Assembly (NCBI GenBank): GCA_964351855.1
Contig: CAYGQD010000303.1
Span: forward strand, 1-6,758
Reading direction: 5' to 3'
Source of the DNA: JBCDHN01 sp964351855
GTDB lineage: Bacteria > Verrucomicrobiota > Verrucomicrobiia > Verrucomicrobiales > DEV007
Length of the DNA stretch: 6,758 nt
The first letter of the stretch is position 1. Every line of letters starts with the position of its first letter. This document shows, in pieces, positions 1-5,373 of this stretch. The notes beneath the pieces were generated by a model. It had not been told where the DNA came from. It saw only the letters and a program-made list of their open reading frames with translations, and did no database searches. The translations under genes were made by a program, and so were the position numbers.

Positions 1-2
1 CG

Positions 3-140
3 CTCAAGAGTCCCCTTCGCGTCAATGTCTACGAAAGGAAGTTGATCGAAAGATTTCGTAGAAAAACAGAGAAACTGAACAAAACGCCCGAACGGCGGCG
101 ATTAAACCTCGAAATCCAACCTAAACAGGACGTATCATGA
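3..140 (+). CDS. 3' end of an unrecognised upstream gene (partial, truncated by window edge)
   Basis: A reading frame is open from the window edge to a TGA at 138-140, giving 45 codons of a protein C-terminus. The piece is rich in Lys, Arg and Glu and looks like a basic amphipathic helix (for example ERKLIERFRRKTEKL) followed by a short polar tail ending in DVS. Its stop overlaps the ATG of the next gene as ATGA (137-140), the usual arrangement of translationally coupled operon genes, and this is the main reason to believe it is real. I do not recognise the family from so short a tail, and it contains no diagnostic motif. The frame could be open by chance, since 45 codons is short, but the overlap and coding-like composition argue against that. 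Confidence 0.55.
   Translation, partial: LKSPLRVNVYERKLIERFRRKTEKLNKTPERRRLNLEIQPKQDVS
127..130 (+). promoter_or_regulatory. Ribosome binding site (AGGA) for the 137-934 gene
   Basis: AGGA lies 6 nt before the ATG at 137, inside the last codons of the upstream frame. It is the clearest Shine-Dalgarno match in the window and fixes the start of the following gene at 137. Confidence 0.55.
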
Positions 141-934
141 GTGAATCTACCCTTCTTTCTCCAGTCTCCACAACTCCAGCCCCTAGTCCCAACAAAATCG
201 CCATGGACACCGCTTCGACTCCAGCTCCAATGGAAACCACCCGGCAAGCTCCTCGCCATCTCTGGCTCTGGATCACTCTCGGAGTTCTCGTGGTGATGCT
301 CGCAGGAGGCTATCTCGCTTATCGGCATTATTTCCAGGCTAGCATCGCCGCCACAAACCTGACCCCTCAGGAGCAACTCCTGCTCGAAGCAAAAATGGAA
401 GCTTTGGAAGCGGCGGGTGCTCATGTTCCCGATACCACCAATCAAAACGGATTCCTCGTCGAAACCAATCAAGTTACGCTAATTCAACCGGAAGGTCTGA
501 ATACTCCGCCCGCACCTGATCCAAATGACCCACGGACGCTTCGACTGACGGAGCGCGAATTGAACGGCATGTTGAACCACAATTCGAATCTTGGTGAACG
601 CGTCAAGGTGCTCTTCAAACCGGGTTACATTGATGTGCAGTATGTCCAACCTGTCAGCGACGACGTCGCCATCATTGGAGGAAAGTCGCTCCGGCTGAGT
701 TTGGATCTGGCCTTGGAGAAATCTCCGGGTGGCACGCTGAACCTTACCATTAGGGACGTGAACATCGCCGGTCTTCCCATGCCGAAGGCTTGGTTGGAGT
801 TGGCGGGTATCCCCAAAGGAGAAAATCTCTTAGCCAACTTGGAAAACGAGTATGAGTTTTTCCGGCAGATCGCAGCAGGCATTGAAGTCCTCGACATCAG
901 TTCTGGTGAGCTGAGAATGCGGCTCGCTGAGTAA
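137..934 (+). CDS. Single-pass membrane protein of unknown function, possible lipid-binding-type periplasmic domain
   Basis: A 265-aa protein that I cannot assign to a named family. Residues 1-40 are a Pro/Ser/Thr-rich, probably disordered cytoplasmic tail. Residues about 42-62 (LWLWITLGVLVVMLAGGYLAY) form one membrane segment preceded by Arg/His, which fits an N-in anchor with the rest outside. Residues 72-95 look like a charged helix, and a Pro-rich linker follows at about 120-132. The C-terminal domain (about 134-265) begins LRLTERELNGML, continues with alternating beta-like hydrophobic stretches, and ends with an amphipathic strand. This layout is reminiscent of YpmS/DUF2140- or LmeA-like lipid-binding domains, but only by general pattern. 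The start is supported by AGGA 6 nt upstream and by the ATGA overlap with the preceding frame. A rho-independent terminator follows 21 bp after the TAA. Confidence 0.8.
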   Translation: MSESTLLSPVSTTPAPSPNKIAMDTASTPAPMETTRQAPRHLWLWITLGVLVVMLAGGYLAYRHYFQASIAATNLTPQEQLLLEAKMEALEAAGAHVPDTTNQNGFLVETNQVTLIQPEGLNTPPAPDPNDPRTLRLTERELNGMLNHNSNLGERVKVLFKPGYIDVQYVQPVSDDVAIIGGKSLRLSLDLALEKSPGGTLNLTIRDVNIAGLPMPKAWLELAGIPKGENLLANLENEYEFFRQIAAGIEVLDISSGELRMRLAE

Positions 935-955
935 TCCATTTCACTCAGGAACTCC

Positions 956-995
956 AGCACCCGAAGTGGACGACGGTCTGCTTCGGGTGCTTTTT
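956..995 (+). terminator. Rho-independent terminator of the left operon
   Basis: AGCACCCGAAG (956-966) is perfectly complementary to CTTCGGGTGCT (981-991) and is followed by TTTT (992-995). The 14-nt intervening sequence can extend the stem through two wobble pairs and three Watson-Crick pairs to a GACG tetraloop. The T-run exists only for + strand transcripts. The same stem read from the - strand ATPase side is not followed by T residues, so it should act mainly on the 137-934 gene. Confidence 0.85.
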
Positions 996-1002
996 AATAC
1001 CA

Positions 1003-2310
1003 TCAAGTCACCGGGTCTCGCACGAAAAGGAAACGAAGGCTATTGAGGCAGACCAGCACGGTGCTTCCTTCGTGGGCAATCACGCCGTGGGTGAGGTGAA
1101 GATCGCCCAGTAGCGAAAGACAGACCATCCCGACAATGGTCCCGAGCGAAATGGCGAGATTCTGACGAATGACCGAGCGCGCCCGTAAACTGATCAAACG
1201 CGCAGAGAGGAACTTATCAATCCGGTCCCGCATCAATACCACGTCGCTTTGTTCCAAAGCCGCGTCACTTCCCCTCCCCCCCATCGCAACGGAAACATAC
1301 GCGGCAGCCAGATTTGGAGCGTCATTGACGCCATCACCCACCATCGCGACTTTGTGCCCAGCTTGGGTCAGTTCGTGGATCGCATGGACTTTTTCCTCGG
1401 GATGTAAGCCAGCCCGAACCTCATCAATGTTCAAGTCCTTCGCGACTTGTTCGGCGACTCCACGGCGGTCCCCCGTCAGCATGATACTGCGAACTCCGGA
1501 TGCTCGCAGTTTCTCCAAAATCCCTCGGCTCTCCTCTCGAATCTGATCTCTAAGGAGGATTCGACCCATCAAATCCTCGTGCACGATCCACACTTCGGTC
1601 AAATCCAGCGGCGGTTCCGGGAGGTCCTTCGTAAAGTCTCCCAGAACTCCACTTCCCATCAATTCACGCCGTCCCAGGTAGCAGCTCTGATCATCGATTT
1701 TCCCGCGCAATCCTTTTCCTGTGAGCGACTGAAACTCTCCCAACTTCCGAAGCGGCAATTTCTCGCGTTTTCCATACTCCGTGATGGCCCGCGCGATCGG
1801 ATGATTGGAGTTGGCTTCCAGAGTATAGCCGAGTTCCGCCACATCTCGCTCGCGACCGGGAGGAAAGCTCTCGATGGAATGCACATGAAGCTCTCCAGTC
1901 GTGAGCGTCCCGGTCTTATCCAACGCCACGGTATCGATCTCTCCCAATCTCTCAATGGCGGCACCGCCGCGAAAGAGAACCCCCTTTTTAGCGGCCCATG
2001 CGATCGCGGCCAAGATCGCCGAGGGAATCGAAAGAACCAACGCGCAGGGACTCGCCACGACCAGAAGCGCCATGGATCGGTAAAAGGCGGAAAACCGCTC
2101 CTCGCTGTTTTGAAATGGGGATAAACCAGTGACCAGCCACCAGAAAAAAAACATCGCCAGGACAAAAGCCAGAATCCCGAACGTATAGCGAGTTCCAAAG
2201 CGATCCGTAAATCGCTGACTAGGGGCTCGGAGATGTTGCGCCTGTTGTATCAAACTGATGATTTTCTGGAGAGAGCTGTCCGAAGCCGGTTTCAAGACGA
2301 GGACTTCCAC
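1003..2310 (-). CDS. P1B-type metal ATPase, C-terminal catalytic fragment (P1B-4-like, SPC motif)
   Basis: This is the open 435-codon part from a GTG at 2310, though homology runs further upstream in the same frame to 2418 and includes the actuator TGE loop (ADESNLTGE). In the 435-aa numbering, membrane helices lie at about 43-62 and 78-105, the second carrying the metal-site SPC (87-89). The phosphorylation motif DKTGT is at 131-135 (Asp131), the nucleotide-binding HP at 170-171, TGD at 279-281 and GDGVNDAP at 325-332. Two C-terminal helices end with HEGST (413-417). The SPC plus HEG(G/S)T pair is typical of the P1B-4 group, which exports Co, Zn or Fe(II), rather than the CPC of copper and Zn/Cd pumps. 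Without the first membrane helices and the full actuator domain it is unlikely to transport. The GTG start is only the first available start codon and is probably not a real initiation site. The gene reads toward the 137-934 gene. Confidence 0.8.
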   Translation of the reverse strand: MEVLVLKPASDSSLQKIISLIQQAQHLRAPSQRFTDRFGTRYTFGILAFVLAMFFFWWLVTGLSPFQNSEERFSAFYRSMALLVVASPCALVLSIPSAILAAIAWAAKKGVLFRGGAAIERLGEIDTVALDKTGTLTTGELHVHSIESFPPGRERDVAELGYTLEANSNHPIARAITEYGKREKLPLRKLGEFQSLTGKGLRGKIDDQSCYLGRRELMGSGVLGDFTKDLPEPPLDLTEVWIVHEDLMGRILLRDQIREESRGILEKLRASGVRSIMLTGDRRGVAEQVAKDLNIDEVRAGLHPEEKVHAIHELTQAGHKVAMVGDGVNDAPNLAAAYVSVAMGGRGSDAALEQSDVVLMRDRIDKFLSARLISLRARSVIRQNLAISLGTIVGMVCLSLLGDLHLTHGVIAHEGSTVLVCLNSLRFLFVRDPVT

Positions 2311-2384
2311 CGCCCCCCAAAGATTGAGCGTCCCTCCAAAAACACGCTCTCCTCGCTCCTTCGCAACCGGAGCGGCTTCGCCCG

Positions 2385-2873
2385 TCAGATTCGATTCATC
2401 GGCTGCCGTGGCACCCTCCTAGTCTCCAGACCCCAAGCCACCAGGAGGGCCACTCCGCAAATTGCTGCCTGAATCGCAAGAAATTGCCATTCTTCCCAGC
2501 TTTGGTCCTCGAGATCCTCGGGTTCCGGCCAAGCGAATTCCCGCCAACGCCAAAACATGGGAGCCGTAGGGCAGGAAGGCTTCTCTAACAGGGTATCTTC
2601 ATTCGGAAGTTGCCGAATCAGCACACCTCCTAACTTCCGATGATGCTCCATCCCGTTCCGCTCTTCCTCGTCTTCGTCCAAAGCCAACAAAACGGAGTTC
2701 AACTTTTCTCTCAAGCGCCCCAGGTTCACCTCCCCAACGATAGCGAGAGATACCTTCTCGGAATGCGCATCTACAATCATCGCTTCTACCTCAGCCTCCT
2801 CACGCAGGAATTCTGAAAGTCGGTCAATCCAGGTTGGTGACAGGTCTTGGATACGAGGTGAGGGGTTATCCAC
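2385..2873 (-). CDS. P1B-type metal ATPase, N-terminal fragment
   Basis: A 162-codon frame from GTG 2873. Residues about 10-66 have a ferredoxin-like pattern (a helix, then VEAMIVDAHSEKVSLAIVGEV and a second helix) resembling a heavy-metal-associated domain, but without the CxxC metal site. An acidic linker (DEDEEE) follows, then the stretch LLEKPSCPTAP (95-105) and a Trp-rich FWRWREFAWPEP segment that I associate with verrucomicrobial metal ATPases. The first membrane helix starts at about 129 (FLAIQAAICGVALLVAWGLE). After Glu150 the family resemblance stops and the last 12 residues are frame-junction nonsense ending at 2385. An in-frame stop at 2897-2895 and the lack of an upstream ATG make GTG 2873 the most likely start, although no good ribosome binding site is visible. 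It is probably not functional alone. Confidence 0.6.
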   Translation of the reverse strand: MDNPSPRIQDLSPTWIDRLSEFLREEAEVEAMIVDAHSEKVSLAIVGEVNLGRLREKLNSVLLALDEDEEERNGMEHHRKLGGVLIRQLPNEDTLLEKPSCPTAPMFWRWREFAWPEPEDLEDQSWEEWQFLAIQAAICGVALLVAWGLETRRVPRQPMNRI

Positions 2874-2941
2874 GGAGAAGGTTCGGTTAAACGCTCATGA
2901 TCCTTGCGGACAACCGCACTGGCAAGCCCTTGTTTGGAACC

Positions 2942-2972
2942 ATTCTAAAGTAGAGACTGAGTCTCAATCTAA
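2942..2972 (-). promoter_or_regulatory. Candidate ATPase promoter with 19-nt spacer around a dyad
   Basis: Read on the - strand, TAGAAT (2947-2942) is a 5/6 match to a sigma70-type -10 box. A weak -35-like TTAGAT (2972-2967) lies 19 nt upstream, and TTGAGA (2967-2962) is a better -35 match but only 14 nt away. Neither spacing is the standard 17. The long 19-nt spacer carrying a dyad recalls MerR-family promoters, but the -35 match is poor. The start codon at 2873 would be about 70 nt downstream of the -10. Confidence 0.3.
2953..2965. promoter_or_regulatory. Perfect 13-bp dyad, candidate operator
   Basis: GAGACT-G-AGTCTC is a 6-1-6 perfect inverted repeat in the divergent region between the metal ATPase gene (-) and xylB (+). 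One more T on the left of the - strand copy gives TGAGACT-C-AGTCTCT, which has the 7-1-7 geometry of Fur-family boxes although its bases differ from the classical consensus. It overlaps the candidate ATPase promoter and sits 37 nt before the chosen xylB ATG, so it could regulate either gene. The site is seen directly; which regulator binds it is inference. Confidence 0.4.
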
Positions 2973-3002
2973 GCGCGCACCACGAAAACAGTGGAAAACT
3001 TG

Positions 3003-4517
3003 ATGGCCTCCCCGAAGATGACTGCCATGATCTTTCTCGGAATCGATAGCGGAACTCAAAGCACGAAATGCATCGCTCTGGATGCGGAATCCGGCGAAAT
3101 CGTCGCTCAGGCTCAAGAAGCATATGGATTGATTCCCGGGTTACCAGTGGGACACCTTGAGCAACATCCCCAAACTTGGATCGATGCCTGTGAGATGGTC
3201 ATCGGGAAATGCGTTGGTGATCTTGGAGAGCGGAAGAACGAGGTGAGAGGCATCGGCGTGAGTGGCCAACAGCATGGGCTCGTGGTGCTGGATGAGGATT
3301 TTCAGGTGGTAAGACCGGCAAAACTCTGGTGCGACACCTCCACCGTCGAACAGTGTCGTCAATTTGAAGCGGAGTTTGGCGGGACCCGTGGATTGATCGA
3401 GATCAGTGGGAATGCGATGCTCCCGGGCTACACCGCGCCCAAACTTGCCTGGATGGAGCAGAATGAACCCGACAGGTTTGCAGCGGTTCAGCACATCCTT
3501 CTTCCTCACGACTACATCAATTTTTGGCTAACCGGCAAGATTCGGATGGAGTATGGCGACGCCTCCGGAACCGGATTCCTCAATATCAGGACTCGAAAAT
3601 GGTGCACAGAATTAGTCGATTTCATCGATCCGAGAATCAGCGACATGATTCCCCCCCTCTGGTCATCTAACCAGGTGATCGCCGAGATCAAACCCGAGTT
3701 CCGCAAGAAATGGGGGCTGAAAGACGATGTGATTGTCAGCGCAGGTGGCGGAGACAATATGATGGGTGCCATTGGAACCGGGAACACGTCGCCAGGCATT
3801 GTCACCGCCAGCTTTGGAACCTCCGGGACCCTCTATGCTTGCGCCGATCAGCCTATCATTGATCCCAAGGGAGAAGTAGCTGCGTTTTGCGATAGTACCG
3901 ACCGATGGTTACCCTTGGTATGCACCATGAACGTGACGGTCGCGACGGAGCAAGTTCGCAAGCTCTTTGGTTGGGACCTTCGCCAATTGGAAACGGCAGT
4001 TTCGTCGGCGGAAGCGGGCGCTGGTGGCGTCACTTTTTTGCCCTATCTCAATGGAGAACGAACGCCGAACTTGCCAAACGGCTCCGGTCTACTCCATGGC
4101 CTCAACACCGCCAATATGACGCCGGAAAACTTGGCCCGCGCAGCCATGGAAGGAGCCACGCTCGGACTCGCCTACGGATTGCGGCGTTTTCAGGAATTGG
4201 GCGTGACTCCGACCGAGATCCGATTGACCGGAGGAGGCAGCCAAAGCCCCACCTGGCGTCAGATTTCGGCCGACTGTTTCGGCGTTCCCGTGGTGACACT
4301 TTCCACTGCGGAAGGGGCCGGATTGGGAGCCGCGATCCAGGCGGCTCACGGGAGCCAGGAGCTAGGAACTGACTACGAGGCTCTCTGCGAAAAGTGGGTC
4401 CAACTCGACGAGTCCACCCGAGCGGAGCCCAACCCCGAAGTTCAAGATCACTACTCGACCCAACTCGATCAACAAGTCGCAATCACCCGGGAATTGGCGG
4501 ATTCCGGAAGGCTATAA
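3003..4517 (+). CDS. xylB: Xylulokinase
   Basis: FGGY-family sugar kinase that phosphorylates D-xylulose with ATP to D-xylulose 5-phosphate, feeding cytosolic xylose/xylulose use into the pentose phosphate pathway. Numbered from ATG 3003 (504 aa, normal family length): the N-terminal phosphate loop IDSGTQSTK is at 14-22 with the conserved Asp15. SGQQHGLVVLD (87-97) and LWCDTST (108-114) are substrate-side motifs characteristic of xylulokinases rather than glycerol kinases. AGGGDN (247-252) contains the presumed catalytic Asp251, FGTSGT (271-276) is the second phosphate motif, and TGGGSQSP (409-416) the adenosine motif. Possible starts are GTG 2991, ATG 3003, 3018 and 3027. I chose 3003 because GGAA lies 6 nt before it, although many relatives begin right at the MxLGID of 3027. 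No xylose isomerase or transporter gene is in the window. It is divergent from the metal ATPase and 58 bp ahead of the DUF1338 gene. Confidence 0.93.
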   Translation: MASPKMTAMIFLGIDSGTQSTKCIALDAESGEIVAQAQEAYGLIPGLPVGHLEQHPQTWIDACEMVIGKCVGDLGERKNEVRGIGVSGQQHGLVVLDEDFQVVRPAKLWCDTSTVEQCRQFEAEFGGTRGLIEISGNAMLPGYTAPKLAWMEQNEPDRFAAVQHILLPHDYINFWLTGKIRMEYGDASGTGFLNIRTRKWCTELVDFIDPRISDMIPPLWSSNQVIAEIKPEFRKKWGLKDDVIVSAGGGDNMMGAIGTGNTSPGIVTASFGTSGTLYACADQPIIDPKGEVAAFCDSTDRWLPLVCTMNVTVATEQVRKLFGWDLRQLETAVSSAEAGAGGVTFLPYLNGERTPNLPNGSGLLHGLNTANMTPENLARAAMEGATLGLAYGLRRFQELGVTPTEIRLTGGGSQSPTWRQISADCFGVPVVTLSTAEGAGLGAAIQAAHGSQELGTDYEALCEKWVQLDESTRAEPNPEVQDHYSTQLDQQVAITRELADSGRL

Positions 4518-4518
4518 T
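4513..4518 (+). promoter_or_regulatory. Consensus -10 box (TATAAT) ahead of the DUF1338 gene
   Basis: A perfect TATAAT overlaps the xylB stop codon, 57 nt before the next ATG. No -35 box is at proper spacing (nearest TTGGCG, 13 nt away), so it may be chance. If real, it would give the DUF1338 gene its own promoter besides any read-through from xylB. Confidence 0.25.
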
Positions 4519-4575
4519 CCAAGCACCTCTCCGATTACGGATGATGAAGCGGGGCCGCTCCGCCGTCTAACGGGT

Positions 4576-5373
4576 ATGAAACCCCTTCATCAACTTTTCG
4601 ACCACCTTTGGTTCGACTATCTCAAGCTCAATCCTACCGCGCGGCGAATCCGCGATCTGCTGGAAGAACGAGGCGAGGCCATCATCAACGATCATATTGC
4701 CCTCCGCACCTTCAGTGATTCGAGGGTCGATATCGATGTTCTCGCGAAGACCTTTCTCGAGCATGGCTATCAGGATTCTGGCAGCTACGAATTCGCGGCC
4801 AAAAAGCTCGATGCTCGACACTATGAGCACGATGACCCCTCGCTACCGCGCGTTTTCATCAGTCAATTGCGGCTCAACGAATTTTCTGAGTCCTTGCAAG
4901 AGAAGGTGAAATCTTTAGTCGATTCGATGCCCTCAGAGTTAGTCGAGCGAGCCGACTTCTGTGCGGCGGGTCGCCCCTGGAACTTGAGCTTTGCAGAATA
5001 CGAAGCGCTTCGTGCGGAAAGCGAATATGCCGCTTGGGTAGCCGCCTTCGGATTTCGGCCCAACCATTTCACGGTTCTGGTCAACGAACTCCGGACTTTT
5101 CGCGGAATTCGCGAATTGGTCGCGTTCCTGAAAGACCAGGGATTTGAGATGAATGCGAGCGGTGGCGAAATCAAGGGATCCGCTGAAGCTTTTTTGGAGC
5201 AAGCATCCACCCTCGCGAATCACATTTTGGTGGACTTTCGCGACGGTTCCCATGAGATCCCTTCATGCTACTACGAATTCGCCGAACGGTTTACCTTACC
5301 AAACGGAAAGCTCTTCCTCGGCTTCATTGCAAAATCCGCTGACAAGATTTTTGAAAGTACCGATCAACGGTAG
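4576..5373 (+). CDS. DUF1338-family protein, 2-oxoadipate dioxygenase/decarboxylase-like (HglS/YdcJ/FLO7 type)
   Basis: A 265-aa cytosolic protein with no signal peptide. Characterised members such as Pseudomonas putida HglS and plant FLO7-type proteins are Fe(II)-dependent enzymes that turn 2-oxoadipate into D-2-hydroxyglutarate in lysine breakdown. The family signature IINDHIALRTF (37-46) supplies a metal His40 and a substrate Arg44 with the H-x3-R spacing known from HglS. His164 in RPNHFTVLVNEL and Glu234 in SCYYEFAERF are the likely second and third metal ligands. HYEHDDPSLPRVFISQL (82-98) is another conserved block. It is much shorter than HglS (about 460 aa), so it belongs to a compact subfamily whose substrate may differ. 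The start at 4576 is the ATG that brings the conserved N-terminus in, and only a weak GGG precedes it. It may be cotranscribed with xylB and its stop overlaps astB on the other strand. Confidence 0.8.
   Translation: MKPLHQLFDHLWFDYLKLNPTARRIRDLLEERGEAIINDHIALRTFSDSRVDIDVLAKTFLEHGYQDSGSYEFAAKKLDARHYEHDDPSLPRVFISQLRLNEFSESLQEKVKSLVDSMPSELVERADFCAAGRPWNLSFAEYEALRAESEYAAWVAAFGFRPNHFTVLVNELRTFRGIRELVAFLKDQGFEMNASGGEIKGSAEAFLEQASTLANHILVDFRDGSHEIPSCYYEFAERFTLPNGKLFLGFIAKSADKIFESTDQR

Larger units (their letters stand above)
1003..2873 (-). pseudogene. Disrupted P1B-type heavy-metal-translocating ATPase (internal deletion plus frame change)
   Basis: Two adjacent - strand frames are the two ends of one P1B-ATPase. 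The upstream frame (2873-2385) has the soluble N-terminal domain and enters the first membrane helix. The downstream frame (homology from about 2418 to 1003) resumes at the actuator-domain TGE loop and runs to the normal C-terminus. The polypeptide that should lie between them is not encoded in either frame: the rest of the first helices, the membrane helices preceding the actuator domain, and the first half of that domain. From general knowledge of the family this is roughly 150-200 residues. A TAG at 2421-2419 blocks the downstream frame exactly where homology resumes, and the two frames are offset by 2 nt. A simple frameshift therefore cannot restore a full protein. The intact motifs in the remainder suggest a recent deletion or an assembly error. 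Confidence 0.75.

Noticed and set aside
29..472. - strand open frame of 147 codons across the start of the window
   Set aside because: It lies antisense to the gene at 137-934, which has a good ribosome binding site, a membrane helix and a terminator. The antisense translation shows no recognisable features.
1447..2124. Long + strand open frame (225 codons) opposite the metal ATPase
   Set aside because: It is antisense to a region with unmistakable P-type ATPase motifs on the - strand, its translation is low-complexity and Arg/Ser/Pro-rich without domains, and it has no ribosome binding site. It is a shadow of the real gene.
2310..2427. Programmed frameshifting joining the two ATPase fragments
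   Set aside because: Even a perfect shift would not supply the missing membrane helices and half of the actuator domain. I see no slippery heptamer followed by a structure at the junction, and the downstream frame has a TAG exactly there.
3905..4482. Overlapping open frames on both strands inside xylB (for example 3905-4372 + and 4102-4482 -)
   Set aside because: The xylB frame carries all kinase motifs through this region. The alternatives are Arg/Ser/Gly-rich shadows typical of GC-rich coding sequence.
4545..4575. GC-rich AGCGG-GG-CCGCT element before the DUF1338 gene as a terminator for xylB
   Set aside because: The two-base loop is too tight for a stable hairpin and no T-run follows, so neither termination nor a riboswitch is supported.
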